Shown here: positions 37,631-46,699 of the stretch, piece after piece
Layout: the number at the start of each line of letters is the position of its first letter
Position numbering within the stretch: the first letter of the stretch is position 1
Origin: Pseudoalteromonas ruthenica
GTDB taxonomy: Bacteria > Pseudomonadota > Gammaproteobacteria > Enterobacterales > Alteromonadaceae
Direction: 5' to 3'
Length of the DNA: 64,000 bases
NCBI RefSeq assembly: GCF_008808095.1
Contig: NZ_CP023396.1
Span: 1,612,001 to 1,676,000 of the forward strand
Made by a program: the position numbers and the translations under genes
Notes under the pieces: generated by a model
Told to the model about the DNA's origin: nothing
Databases searched by the model: none
What the model saw: only the letters and a program-made list of their open reading frames with translations

Positions 37631-37719
37631 AAATTAACACGCAACTAAAATAGTAATATCTGCTAGATGGCGTTAGAATACCGATAATTCAAGCTCGAAT
37701 CAGCAAAATTTGAAAATCT

Positions 37720-38016
37720 ATGAAACTATCGAATAAACAGAAGCAATACCTAAAAAGCCTCGCACACCCACTTAAGCCTGTGGTTTTGTTGGGTGCTAAC
37801 GGCCTGACCGAAGGGGTGATTGCCGAAATCGACAGTGCTTTGGACATCCATGAGCTCATTAAGGTTAGAGTGCCAACCAGTGATAGAGAAACTAAAGCAC
37901 TTATTTTTGATGCCATCATCCGTGAAACGGGTGCTTACAAAGTGCAAAGCATTGGTCATATTTTAACTATTTATCGCCAAAGCGAAGAGCGTAAAATTCA
38001 GCTACCTCGCGGGTAG
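37720..38016 (+). CDS. yhbY: YhbY-type ribosome-assembly RNA-binding protein
   Basis: A 98-residue CRM-domain protein associated with pre-50S particles. It has the GANGLTEG motif (about 28-35), equivalent to the GxxG RNA-binding loop, and the conserved start LSNKQKQYLKSLAH. It is divergent from rlmE across about 90 bp, the same head-to-head layout as in E. coli. Confidence 0.95.
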   Translation: MKLSNKQKQYLKSLAHPLKPVVLLGANGLTEGVIAEIDSALDIHELIKVRVPTSDRETKALIFDAIIRETGAYKVQSIGHILTIYRQSEERKIQLPRG

Positions 38017-38030
38017 TCACAAACGCTTAT

Positions 38031-38061
38031 AAAAAAGGTCGGCTCATGCCGACCTTTTTTT
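38031..38061. terminator. Bidirectional terminator between yhbY and a serine hydrolase gene
   Basis: AAAAAAGGTCGGC and GCCGACCTTTTTT pair over 13 bp with a TCAT loop, with T-runs usable on both strands. It separates two convergent genes. Confidence 0.93.
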
Positions 38062-38077
38062 GTTTCAACGCCCACTT

Positions 38078-39238
38078 TTATGCCGGTTGTGACATCGCCA
38101 GCAACTGATCAAGAAATTGCGTGGTCAACTCGTTAATTAAACCTGTTTCGGCATTCAGCAGCAGACTAAAACCCACATTTAAACGGGGGATAACCACAAT
38201 ATCGGTGCGATAGCCCTGCACCCAACCGCTGTGATAAAAGATGGTCTCATCATCATAATCATAGATACGCCAACCCAGGCCATAATGTGCCTCATTTACA
38301 TGCTTTCGCCACACGCGACGATAGCGCTCCTTTTTGGTCACCGTGTAAGGACGCACTTGTGCCTGTAACGCCTCAGGCGGCAGCACACTTGGGTACATGC
38401 CAAGCTGTGCTTTGAGCCACTGCACCATGTCTGCGGCGCTGGCATTGACGCCTGCCGCTGGGGAAACCTTGTAGTAATTTTTCTTTAACCGCGCCGTATG
38501 CCAGCGTTTTCGCCCGCGCACATGGGGGTAAGCAAAGTTTTCATCCCGCACCATCCCCTCATAACCAATACTGGCATGACGCATACGTAACGGTTTAAAT
38601 ATAAACTCTTGCATCCATGTTTCGTACTCTAAGCCGCTGGCATTACGAATCACATCACCGACCATAGCAAACATCACATTTTGATACCCGTAGCACTGCC
38701 CTGGTGTGCATAATGGCTCAACTTTCAATAGCTTTGAGACGATATCTGGATAGTCCATGCGTGACTCAATGAGGTTATCATAGGCGTTAGGCACTAATCC
38801 GCTGGAGTGACTTAATAGATGAGCGACTTTTAAGTTGTCCCTATAAACGGTATCATTGAACGCGGGTAAATATTTTTGCACCGGTGCATCTAGATTGAGC
38901 ACACCTTGCGCCGCCAGCTTAGCAGCTAACGAACCGGTAAATGTTTTTGAGACCGAGGCAAGTCGAAAACGGGTATTTACGTCCACTTGTCGGCCTTTTC
39001 TTATTTTTGTTTTACCAAATCCTAAGGCGATGGAAGGAAAGTCAGGGTGAACAATAGAAAGCGCGGCCCCGGGCACTTTTTTTTGCTCCAGTTGACGTTC
39101 TAAGCTCGCCACATAATTATCAACAAACCGGTGCCATTGTTTAGCATCGGTTGCCTCGGTGAACGGTGGCTGTTGTTCAGCATAAGAAAATGCACTAAAC
39201 GCAGCAACAAAGAGAATAACTAAGAACTTCATTTTCAT
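38078..39238 (-). CDS. Beta-lactamase-fold serine hydrolase (class C/esterase type), secreted
   Basis: A 386-residue periplasmic protein with a signal peptide ending SYA (about residue 20). It has the three motifs of the penicillin-recognising fold: SVSK (about 95-98, nucleophile Ser 95), YQN (185-187) and HSGW (near 340) in place of KTG. This pattern fits class C-like esterases and D-aminopeptidases as well as AmpC. The HSG third motif makes a carboxylesterase or peptidase role more likely than a true beta-lactamase. It stands alone, with its own terminator. Confidence 0.85.
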   Translation of the reverse strand: MKMKFLVILFVAAFSAFSYAEQQPPFTEATDAKQWHRFVDNYVASLERQLEQKKVPGAALSIVHPDFPSIALGFGKTKIRKGRQVDVNTRFRLASVSKTFTGSLAAKLAAQGVLNLDAPVQKYLPAFNDTVYRDNLKVAHLLSHSSGLVPNAYDNLIESRMDYPDIVSKLLKVEPLCTPGQCYGYQNVMFAMVGDVIRNASGLEYETWMQEFIFKPLRMRHASIGYEGMVRDENFAYPHVRGRKRWHTARLKKNYYKVSPAAGVNASAADMVQWLKAQLGMYPSVLPPEALQAQVRPYTVTKKERYRRVWRKHVNEAHYGLGWRIYDYDDETIFYHSGWVQGYRTDIVVIPRLNVGFSLLLNAETGLINELTTQFLDQLLAMSQPA

Positions 39239-39370
39239 TATTATAGTTATGGCAATGCTGAATCATAATCGCAGAATAATATCATGAAGTTTACAGTAAA
39301 CTCACGTACAATGCTGCGGTTCAACTTGCTGGGATATGAGTGAATGAGTGTAATTGAGAGTTATGGCACT

Positions 39371-40198
39371 ATGAACAAGCATTTATTAGTAACTGCCTTT
39401 AGCGCGTCAGTGCTATTGACCAGTGGTTGCACCACTATGGAAACGACCTTGGCACCGGTCCCTGAAAAAGTACGGATGCCAATTAAACCAAGCCTAAGTG
39501 AGCGCACCTACATACTCGAGTATCAATACGCGCACCAAGCGCCGCGTGTGAAATCAGTGCAATTGCCCGCACACCCTATTACACGAGGCCAAAGTGTGGT
39601 CATCGAAAGTGAGCAGGTGGCATTAACCGAGCGCCTGCGCAATCGCCTAGTGGCTATTTTAAATGATAAGCAACTAACGGTGATCAGTGACCGCAAGCAA
39701 GCCGATTATGCATTAAGCATAAACCAGCTAGATATCAGTGAAACCGAAAGTATCGAATATCAACTTGCTAACGCCACTGTGTTTGGCGAAAGTGATTTGG
39801 CGCAGCAGTTTACCACCAAACAGTGCAGCAATATTCTCGGCTCTGTGAGCATGAAGCTTTCCCATCAAAGCTCTCAAGATGTTGTATGGTTTGCTAAATC
39901 GTCAATAGACACCGCCAGTTTCCAACGTAACCCTCTGCGCTACAAGCTGGTAATGTCTGATCACATAGAAAACCTTGAGCAAGTGCAACAGTTTGTAAAT
40001 ACTCACAATGCACCCGATGCGATGCAAAAACGAGGGGCTCAGCCAGCACCGCAAGCACCTCAATACATAGTACGCACTAAAAGTTCAGGCTTAAGTAAAA
40101 TAGCAGGAGCCTGTGAGCAAGCTGAAGTCAGTGCTTTAGTCCCTGATTTACATTACTATTTAAGTGGTATTTTGCTAGAGAAGATCAACGTAAACTAG
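39371..40198 (+). CDS. Predicted lipoprotein of unknown function
   Basis: A 275-residue protein starting MNKHLLVTAF. An earlier in-frame ATG (39344) would put charged residues before the signal and is less likely. The lipobox LTSGC (Cys about 20) and Thr-Thr after it suggest outer-membrane sorting. The rest has no recognised domain; it is alpha/beta with one block DRKQADYALSINQLDIS that looks like the LPS-assembly or YajG-type half-fold, but this resemblance is weak. It is monocistronic, with a hairpin at 40213 downstream. Confidence 0.7.
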   Translation: MNKHLLVTAFSASVLLTSGCTTMETTLAPVPEKVRMPIKPSLSERTYILEYQYAHQAPRVKSVQLPAHPITRGQSVVIESEQVALTERLRNRLVAILNDKQLTVISDRKQADYALSINQLDISETESIEYQLANATVFGESDLAQQFTTKQCSNILGSVSMKLSHQSSQDVVWFAKSSIDTASFQRNPLRYKLVMSDHIENLEQVQQFVNTHNAPDAMQKRGAQPAPQAPQYIVRTKSSGLSKIAGACEQAEVSALVPDLHYYLSGILLEKINVN

Positions 40199-40212
40199 TC
40201 CCCTTTGGTCAC

Positions 40213-40234
40213 GCATGGCGGCTTGCTGCCATGC
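40213..40234 (+). terminator. Hairpin with CUUG tetraloop after the lipoprotein gene
   Basis: GCATGGCGG and CTGCCATGC pair over 9 bp (one G-U) with a CTTG loop, then TACATTTTCTT. The U-tract is interrupted, so termination may be partial, allowing some read-through into the MipA module. Confidence 0.45.
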
Positions 40235-40299
40235 TACATTTTCTTACAGACTTGGCCGCTGGAGATCGGTACACTGGAAAATAAAAAACCATTACCACT

Positions 40300-41130
40300 A
40301 TGCGCGCCTTAATCTCCCTCATTATTTTACTTGTTAGTTTTGCTGTCTCTGCGAGTAACCGCTATTACTCAGATAATCGTCTTGAACCACAGCAGGGTTT
40401 TAACTGGGACTGGAGCGTAGGTCTGGGCTACTACGTCGAGGACTCGTACCTTATCGGCTTGGACTCTTATGATGATGGCCTTGAACCCAATATTAACTTA
40501 GTGCTCAGCTACGATAAGTTTTACCTCGACGTCGACAATAGCCAACTCAGTGGTGGCATGGTCATTGGCTATTCACTCATCGATAAATATGACTGGGGCT
40601 TGGATATTCTTGGCACCAATGTGCAATCCGGTTTTGATGAAACAGGCTTAAAGTTATACGACCGAGATGTGATAGATGCCCTCGCGGGTATCGACCGACG
40701 TCACTATGATTTTGATATGGGTATTAGGCTATCGCGGCGCTTTGAGAGCAGCCAATTATCTTTTGAGTTACTTCATGATGTCACTGATACCCACAACGAC
40801 TGGGTATTTACCACGTTTCTATCGAGCATTCAGCAATATCGCAACTGGGAGTTTCGAGGTGGTCTAGGATTTAATGTGTATGGTCGTGAGTTTAGCGATT
40901 ATTACTTTGGTATCGATGAGCATGAAAGCACCGAAACTCGACCGTATTATAAGCCAGATATCGCGTATGCGGTCATGCTAGAGCTCCATGCTGAGCACCC
41001 ACTATCACAGAATTGGGTATTCCTTGCAGGCTGGTTATCAACCTATTTCTCGGGTGAGATCAGTGACAGCCCTATCATTTCTCAATCTTATCAGCATAAA
41101 GCCAAGGTAGGCGTGCGTTATGTGTTTTAG
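40300..41130 (+). CDS. MipA/OmpV-family outer-membrane protein, module 1
   Basis: A 276-residue beta-barrel protein. It has a signal peptide (about 1-18, ending VSA), many aromatic amphipathic strands (WDWSVGLGYYVEDSYL, KFYLDVDNSQLSGGMVIGY), and ends in RYVF with the outer-membrane C-terminal Phe. E. coli MipA binds the lytic transglycosylase MltA and PBP1B; OmpV proteins are outer-membrane antigens or porins. It overlaps the DUF3019 gene by 11 bp. A paralogue in the same gene order is at 61168-62001. Confidence 0.88.
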   Translation: MRALISLIILLVSFAVSASNRYYSDNRLEPQQGFNWDWSVGLGYYVEDSYLIGLDSYDDGLEPNINLVLSYDKFYLDVDNSQLSGGMVIGYSLIDKYDWGLDILGTNVQSGFDETGLKLYDRDVIDALAGIDRRHYDFDMGIRLSRRFESSQLSFELLHDVTDTHNDWVFTTFLSSIQQYRNWEFRGGLGFNVYGREFSDYYFGIDEHESTETRPYYKPDIAYAVMLELHAEHPLSQNWVFLAGWLSTYFSGEISDSPIISQSYQHKAKVGVRYVF

Positions 41131-41515
41131 ATTAGCCCTCGCCCTCTTCGGCACAACCGTGTTCCCGAGTGCGCCCTTAGCACAGCAAACAACGCCGCCA
41201 ACGCACGCTTTATTGGCAACGCCGAATACCTGTGTAGCACTGCGTCAGGGCCGCACCTGTTACTCTGATATCGAGTTGCAATGGCAAGTGGCCAATGACG
41301 CAGCTTACTGCATCCGTGAACAAACTAAGCAGCAACCTCTGCATTGCTGGCAAGGACAACGTCAAGGCTATATGATCGTCGATTTTGCCAGCCCTAAAGC
41401 CGTGCGCTTCGAGCTCTTTCCAAGAGCATCAGGCGAGACCATTGCTGACACCGAAGTGCGAGTGCAGTGGGTTTATACCAATGGACAGAAAAAACGTCGC
41501 TGGAGATTATTTTAG
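41120..41515 (+). CDS. DUF3019-type small exported protein, module 1
   Basis: A 131-residue protein with a signal peptide (about 1-21, LAQ). The mature part has four Cys in the order NTCVALRQGRTC, then YCIREQ, then LHCWQGQRQG, all conserved in the module 2 paralogue and probably two disulfides. The C-terminus is basic and aromatic (KKRRWRLF). Its start lies within the end of the MipA gene and its stop abuts the regulator gene, so it is coupled on both sides. Function is unknown; its position suggests a periplasmic input or accessory of the kinase (inference). Confidence 0.8.
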   Translation: MCFRLALALFGTTVFPSAPLAQQTTPPTHALLATPNTCVALRQGRTCYSDIELQWQVANDAAYCIREQTKQQPLHCWQGQRQGYMIVDFASPKAVRFELFPRASGETIADTEVRVQWVYTNGQKKRRWRLF

Positions 41516-42223
41516 ATGCAGCAATCACCCCATATTCTTGTTGTTGAAGACGACCTTTCTCTGAGCGAGTGGATGCAAGACTTCCTAAGCCAAAATGGCT
41601 ATCAGGTCGGCTGCTGTGGTAACGGCAAGGAAGTAGAAAGCTATGTACAAAGTTATCATCCTGATTTGGTGTTACTCGATGTCATGCTACCAGGAATGGA
41701 TGGCATAAGTGTCTGTACACGCTTACGGCAATTTTATCAGCAGCCGATTATTATGTTGACTGCGCGCGATGATGAATTAGATGAAGTCATCGGCCTTGAA
41801 GTGGGTGCTAGCGACTATATCGCCAAGCCGGTACGCCCTCGAGTTCTACTGGCTCGCATTAAAGCGGCGTTACGCCCAGGCAGCGACGAGCAACCGCCCA
41901 AAAAAGAACGCGAGAGCATTCAAGTGGGCGGTCTCAGTATCGATACTGAAGCGCGACGTGTCAGTTTTAACAATAACGAGGTGGCACTGTCGAATGCCGA
42001 GTTTGCCTTGCTCTGTTACCTTGCCCAGCATGCCGGTGAAGTGGTAGACAGAGATTCCGTGTTTCGTGCCGTTAAGGGACGAGAATACGATGGCCTTGAC
42101 CGCAGTATTGATGTAGTGGTCTCGGCGCTGCGCAAACACTTTAATGACAATGGCAACAAGCCGCAGCGCATTAAAACCATATGGGGCAAAGGGTACTTGT
42201 TAGTGAAGGATGCGTGGAGTTAG
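41516..42223 (+). CDS. OmpR/RstA-like response regulator, module 1
   Basis: A 235-residue regulator. The receiver domain has EDD at about 11-13, phosphoacceptor Asp 55 in LLDVMLPGMDG and Lys in IAKPVRPR. The C-terminal OmpR winged helix contains the recognition region YDGLDRSIDVVVSALRKHF and the WGKGYLL hairpin. The closest well-known relative by appearance is RstA. It begins directly after the DUF3019 stop and is followed by its kinase 19 bp on. Confidence 0.93.
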   Translation: MQQSPHILVVEDDLSLSEWMQDFLSQNGYQVGCCGNGKEVESYVQSYHPDLVLLDVMLPGMDGISVCTRLRQFYQQPIIMLTARDDELDEVIGLEVGASDYIAKPVRPRVLLARIKAALRPGSDEQPPKKERESIQVGGLSIDTEARRVSFNNNEVALSNAEFALLCYLAQHAGEVVDRDSVFRAVKGREYDGLDRSIDVVVSALRKHFNDNGNKPQRIKTIWGKGYLLVKDAWS

Positions 42224-42242
42224 CTCCTAATCGTGCGTTTAT

Positions 42243-43511
42243 ATGAAAAAACTGTACTTATCTTTGTTATGCACAGCGTTAATTTCTGTGGTGTTGCTAA
42301 GCTGGCTTATCGACAGCTTCGCTAGTGGCCCAACGCAACAGGATAACTTCACACAACAACGGCAAGTGCTTGCAGGAATGGTCTCTTACCTGAGTGAGTA
42401 CGAGGCGAAAAATCAGCAACATGGATTGGATGCGCTAAACCAACACTTCAAACTCGATATCGGTCTTGAGAATAACGCTACGTTAGCCCTTCCCCCTTCT
42501 TTAATCACCCAGCTGTATAGTAATTCCGGACTAGTACTTGCCGATAACCAGGGCCTTTATTTAGTGCGCGCTGCCGACAGCTTGCATGGGAAGCACCTCA
42601 CCATGCGCCTACCCAAACCCAAAGCGGCGGATCATGACTTGCTACTCACGGTGTTATTCTACACCGGGGTCAGTTTGTGTATGTGGCTCCCTCTTATCCC
42701 CCTCACCCGTCGTATTAGTGTGCTCTCTAATGTAACTCAACAATTTGCTGACGGTCATTTAGAAAAACGTATTAGCGCCAGCCGCTGGAGCTATACCACA
42801 CAATTAGAGCGACGCTTTAATGCCATGGCGGAGCAAATTAATGCGCTACTCGATGAGAATAAACTGATGGCGTCGAGCCTCTCTCATGACATTCGTACAC
42901 CCATTGCCTGCCTGCGCTTTGGCTTGGATGCGGCAATCGAAAATGACGACCCAGGCGCGCAACAGCGCTACCTCCAGCGTATGGAAAAAGATTTAGACAC
43001 CATGGAGTCGATGCTAAGCAGCTACCTGAGCTACGCGGCTCTGCAACAGCAAACTCAACAATTAACCTATAGTCAAACAAGCGCGTCGCTCTACTTGCAC
43101 GATATTTGCGAGCAATTACAAGCGCAAGCGAAGGCCAATGGGCAACATATTGAGGTAAGCTGCTCAAATGCATTAAAAATAAACGCCGACCTACACTGGC
43201 TGGCGCGAGCATTGATTAATATTTTGGGTAATGCTCTTCGCTATGCACATCAATCAGTAACCGTCTGTGCAGATATTGACGGTCACTTTCTAGCGATTAC
43301 GATTGAAGATGATGGCCCCGGGATCCCTCAGGCAGAACGTGCGGCAATATTAAAACCTTTCTATCAAAGTGCCAAACACCGCTCTGCGCAGGGTTATGGA
43401 TTAGGCTTGGCCATATGTCAAAAAGTCATGGTCTGGCATCACGGCTACTTAGAAGTGAGTGAATCAAACTCTTTAGGTGGGGCAAAATTCACCCTTAAAT
43501 TACCTCTGTAA
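42243..43511 (+). CDS. Sensor histidine kinase, module 1
   Basis: A 422-residue membrane kinase. Helix 1 about 4-26, periplasmic sensor about 27-135, helix 2 about 137-157, HAMP, then the H-box SLSHDIRTPIACLRF, N-box LINILGNALRYA, and ATP-lid motifs EDDGPGI and GYGLGLAI. The His is followed by Asp where Glu is more usual (HDIRTP). RstB-like order and size. The sensor domain shows little similarity to that of the module 2 kinase, so the two systems probably detect different cues. Confidence 0.93.
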   Translation: MKKLYLSLLCTALISVVLLSWLIDSFASGPTQQDNFTQQRQVLAGMVSYLSEYEAKNQQHGLDALNQHFKLDIGLENNATLALPPSLITQLYSNSGLVLADNQGLYLVRAADSLHGKHLTMRLPKPKAADHDLLLTVLFYTGVSLCMWLPLIPLTRRISVLSNVTQQFADGHLEKRISASRWSYTTQLERRFNAMAEQINALLDENKLMASSLSHDIRTPIACLRFGLDAAIENDDPGAQQRYLQRMEKDLDTMESMLSSYLSYAALQQQTQQLTYSQTSASLYLHDICEQLQAQAKANGQHIEVSCSNALKINADLHWLARALINILGNALRYAHQSVTVCADIDGHFLAITIEDDGPGIPQAERAAILKPFYQSAKHRSAQGYGLGLAICQKVMVWHHGYLEVSESNSLGGAKFTLKLPL

Positions 43512-43721
43512 CCTTCAATTTACATTCCCTACACTGAATCACACTTGGTCGCAAATAAGCTCAAACAGCGAGATTACGGCCCTTTATGATAGGCGACCTT
43601 TTTTCTATGTACAGCGCGCTTTACCCTGCTATACGGGCAATTAATGCCCCCGTGAGCTTTTTATTTCATGGAAATTACAGTAGATTGGGAGCGCCGTTCA
43701 CCTACAGAGAAATATAATAAT

Positions 43722-45071
43722 ATGAGTGCGTCGCGTGGGGAGTTTAGCTCCCGTTTTGGTTTTATAATGGCCGCTGCTGGCTCAGCGGTCGGACTCGGTA
43801 ATATTTGGGGCTTCCCCACCCAAACAGCCTCCAATGGCGGGGCTGCTTTTGTATTGGCTTATTTAGTATTGGCGTTTTGCTTAGCCTATCCCGCACTGAT
43901 GGCGGAATTGGTCGTTGGTCGCTATGGTCAGGCCAATGCGGTGGCGTCGCTTAAGAAGGTGTCGAACCATCGCTGGCAACACCCCTTAGCCTTTATTGTT
44001 GGCTTTGGCGGCATCATTTGTGCGGGGTTAATTTTAAGCTTTTATGCCATAGTGGCGGGTTGGATGATCAGCTTCACTGCTGAGCCAGTAGCGCAACTAG
44101 CCGGGCAGAGCGAGGCTGCCAATTGGCTGACTAGCCAGTCACTGTCACGCAACTTACTCTTTGCAGGCGGCTTTATTCTCCTGACCGTGATGATCATTAG
44201 TAAGGGCGTTGAAAATGGCATTGAAAAGTGGTCAAAACGATTGATGCCAGCGTTACTGGCAATTTTATTCGCTCTGATCGCCTACGTAATGAGCCAAGAA
44301 GGCGCGACACAAGGATTAAAGAACTACTTGCTGCCTGACTTTTCTGCGCTATTTGAACCGGCGCTGCTGGTCAGTGCTTTAGGCCAAGCATTCTTCTCGC
44401 TGTCGTTGGGCACCAGTGTCATGATCATTTATGGCTCGTATATCTCTAAAAGCGAAAACCTCGTTACCCTCGGTGCATCGGTTACCTTAATTGACGTGTT
44501 TATAGCCTTTGTTGCTGGCCTTTTGATAATCCCAGCGATGTACGTAGCACAAGCCCAAGGTGTTGAAATATTTGATGCCTCTGGCAAATTACTTTCTGAA
44601 GACACGCTGGTCTTTCAAGTGTTACCGGCACTTTTTGATTCCATGGGAAGTGCGGGGCTGTATGTGGGTTTTGCCTTTTTCGCCTTGATGAGCATTGCCG
44701 CGCTAACCTCGTCTATTTCCATGCTTGAAGCACCTGTGTCTTATACCGTTGAGAAGTTTGGTCTTAACCGCCGCCCAGCAACCTGGGTGATCGGCGTACT
44801 GATTTGTTTAGTGAGCTTCACCATCATTTTCAACTTTGAGCAACTGTTTGGCTTCGTGATTGCGCTAACAACGCGCTTCGGACAGCCCCTACTTGGACTT
44901 ATGTGTTGTGTTTTTGTGGGATGGATTTGGCATCGAGCGTCACTGCTCAAAGAAATTCAGTCTGGTTGCCCTGAGGCAGCGAATAGCTGGTTCTGGAAAA
45001 TCTGGCCTTGGTATATCAAGTTCGTTTGCCCCATTTGTATTTCCTTGGTATTCATCAACTCGCTGCGCTAA
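43722..45071 (+). CDS. Sodium-dependent transporter, NSS/SNF family
   Basis: A 449-residue, roughly 12-helix symporter of the LeuT fold for amino acids or amines. The opening SRFGFIMAAAGSAVGLGNIWGFP carries the family Na+/substrate-binding motif; the usual WRFP is here WGFP. The start is uncertain: ATG 43722 (MSASRGEF) gives the standard N-terminus, but ATG 43668 adds 18 residues, and neither has a strong ribosome binding site. The gene is monocistronic. The substrate is not determined. Confidence 0.88.
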   Translation: MSASRGEFSSRFGFIMAAAGSAVGLGNIWGFPTQTASNGGAAFVLAYLVLAFCLAYPALMAELVVGRYGQANAVASLKKVSNHRWQHPLAFIVGFGGIICAGLILSFYAIVAGWMISFTAEPVAQLAGQSEAANWLTSQSLSRNLLFAGGFILLTVMIISKGVENGIEKWSKRLMPALLAILFALIAYVMSQEGATQGLKNYLLPDFSALFEPALLVSALGQAFFSLSLGTSVMIIYGSYISKSENLVTLGASVTLIDVFIAFVAGLLIIPAMYVAQAQGVEIFDASGKLLSEDTLVFQVLPALFDSMGSAGLYVGFAFFALMSIAALTSSISMLEAPVSYTVEKFGLNRRPATWVIGVLICLVSFTIIFNFEQLFGFVIALTTRFGQPLLGLMCCVFVGWIWHRASLLKEIQSGCPEAANSWFWKIWPWYIKFVCPICISLVFINSLR

Positions 45072-45081
45072 CAGCCTAGCT

Positions 45082-45112
45082 AGTCAGCCGCATTGAGTTA
45101 CTGCGGCTGACT
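45082..45112. terminator. Convergent hairpin overlapping the cyclase gene end
   Basis: AGTCAGCCGCA and TGCGGCTGACT form an 11-bp perfect stem with a 9-nt loop between the convergent transporter and cyclase genes. No T-run follows, so it may protect 3' ends rather than terminate by itself. Confidence 0.45.
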
Positions 45113-46084
45113 CCCCTGCTCAACAGTACATATCGCTTTATTTCGTCCTTGTGCTTTTGCTTGGTATAGGTTTTCATCTGCTTGTTTAATCATGCTGCGC
45201 CAGTCCTCAGGTGCAAATCCACAGGTGATCCCGCCAACAGAGACACTAATGCGGTGATAGTCCGAGTGTTTATGAGGTAAGGCTAACGCCCTGACACCGG
45301 TGAGTACCCGCTCTGCGATAAGTTGTGCTCCGCTTGCATCGGTATGCGGCAAAATAACCGCGAACTCCTCCCCTCCTAAGCGGGTTACAAAGTCTGTCGA
45401 GCGCATTAAGCTACGCGTGAGTACTTCAGCGATCTGTACCAACGCCGCATCCCCGGCGAGGTGGCCGTAGCTGTCGTTGTACTTTTTGAACCAGTCCACA
45501 TCAATCAGCAAGGCCGATATTTCCGGTGTTTCATGGCGACTGGATAACTGCAGCATGGTGGACTCAAGGTAGCGGCGATTAAACACTTTTGTGAGTGAAT
45601 CAACCATGGCCGCTTCTTTGTATTCATCGAGCATTTTCTTGTATTTTAAATGGTGCATTACTCGCTTGTACAAGGTCGTTAAGCTGTAGGGCTTACGCAC
45701 AAAGTCACTGCACCCAGCATCCCAAAAATCAACTTCGCGCTGGGCATGCTCCTCACTGCTGACCATTAATACCGGAATATCATCAAAACGGCTGTGCTCT
45801 CGAATTCGCTGACATAAAACAATACCGTCCATGCCTTGCAAACTAAATTCGGTGATCACGATATGCGGGGCAATGTCCATGATAAGCCGCAGCGCAGCTT
45901 CACCATCACGGCAGCGCTTAACATTGAAATGAGGGGATAACACCTCCCGCAGTAAATCAAAGTCGGCATCATTGTCTTCGACTATTAAGACAGTGCTATC
46001 GTCGATAGCTTCTCTTAGGTGTTCTTCGACCTCTTCAGTATCCGGTTCCATCGGGGTGTTTGTTGCACTCAAGTCGCCCTCCAT
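45098..46084 (-). CDS. Receiver-GGDEF diguanylate cyclase with Glu in place of the receiver Asp
   Basis: A 328-residue cytoplasmic protein. The receiver domain (about 30-150) has ED at 36-37 and Lys in VRKPYSL, but where a phosphoacceptor Asp is expected it reads ITEFSLQGMDG (Glu about 79). The GGDEF domain (about 160-320) has the active-site loop GGEEF (about 237-241) and, five residues before it, RSTD, an intact product-inhibition I-site. It should therefore make c-di-GMP with feedback control, while phosphorylation control may be lost or locked on. It is monocistronic with no kinase adjacent. Confidence 0.92.
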   Translation of the reverse strand: MEGDLSATNTPMEPDTEEVEEHLREAIDDSTVLIVEDNDADFDLLREVLSPHFNVKRCRDGEAALRLIMDIAPHIVITEFSLQGMDGIVLCQRIREHSRFDDIPVLMVSSEEHAQREVDFWDAGCSDFVRKPYSLTTLYKRVMHHLKYKKMLDEYKEAAMVDSLTKVFNRRYLESTMLQLSSRHETPEISALLIDVDWFKKYNDSYGHLAGDAALVQIAEVLTRSLMRSTDFVTRLGGEEFAVILPHTDASGAQLIAERVLTGVRALALPHKHSDYHRISVSVGGITCGFAPEDWRSMIKQADENLYQAKAQGRNKAICTVEQGSQPQ

Positions 46085-46188
46085 TGAGTCACTGGCGTTG
46101 TAATGCCCAGCCGGTGGCTTGTCATCTACTAGTTACTTTTATTCCCTAAAGGTAGGTGATATGAGCCATTAAGCAACTTTAGCGGGGG

Positions 46189-46638
46189 TTAGCGCTTATG
46201 CAAATACATATCCTGATGCTCAATGCCGTCTTCTAGATAAGGCGACCCACGCGTAACAAACCCCAATTGCTGATAAAAGCCAAGTAAATAGGTCTGCGCA
46301 CTTAACATTACCGGACGTTCACTAAAAAACTGCTCACACACGCCTAGAGCATGCTGCATTAAGCGCTGGGCTACCCCCTGTCCTCGTGCATGGGGCAGCA
46401 CGAGCACGCGTCCGATAGCGACACTTTCTGACTTGTCGATACAACGCGCATAAGCACACAATTGATTGTTCTGATACCCTAAAATATGTTTGCTATTGGC
46501 ATCAATATCGCCATCATCTAGTTCTGGATAGGGGCAGTTCTGCTCGACGACAAAAACATCAACACGAGCACGCATCAAAGTGAATAATTCGGTGGTTGTC
46601 AGCTCATCAAAGCCTTTACATAGCCAGTGTATCGTCAT
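46189..46638 (-). CDS. ElaA-like GNAT acetyltransferase
   Basis: A 149-residue single-domain N-acetyltransferase. It has the ElaA-type start (LMRARVDVFVVEQNCPYPELD) and the acetyl-CoA loop RVLVLPHARGQGVAQRLM (about 79-96), ending in GIEHQDMYLHKR. The substrate of ElaA proteins is not established. It is downstream of the Spo0M-like gene but separated by a terminator. Confidence 0.9.
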   Translation of the reverse strand: MTIHWLCKGFDELTTTELFTLMRARVDVFVVEQNCPYPELDDGDIDANSKHILGYQNNQLCAYARCIDKSESVAIGRVLVLPHARGQGVAQRLMQHALGVCEQFFSERPVMLSAQTYLLGFYQQLGFVTRGSPYLEDGIEHQDMYLHKR

Positions 46639-46652
46639 ACTTATATCCCATT

Positions 46653-46677
46653 AAAAAAGCCCAGCGGTGCTGGGCTT
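46653..46677 (-). terminator. Terminator after the Spo0M-like gene
   Basis: AAGCCCAGC and GCTGGGCTT form a 9-bp stem with a 3-nt loop; on the minus strand it is followed by TTTTAATGGG. Confidence 0.8.
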
Positions 46678-46699
46678 AACGCTTTGTTGTTCTGCTAAC

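Noticed and set aside
38078..39238. Possible AmpC beta-lactamase
   Set aside because: The third motif is HSG rather than KTG and there is no AmpR gene beside it, so I kept the broader serine hydrolase call.
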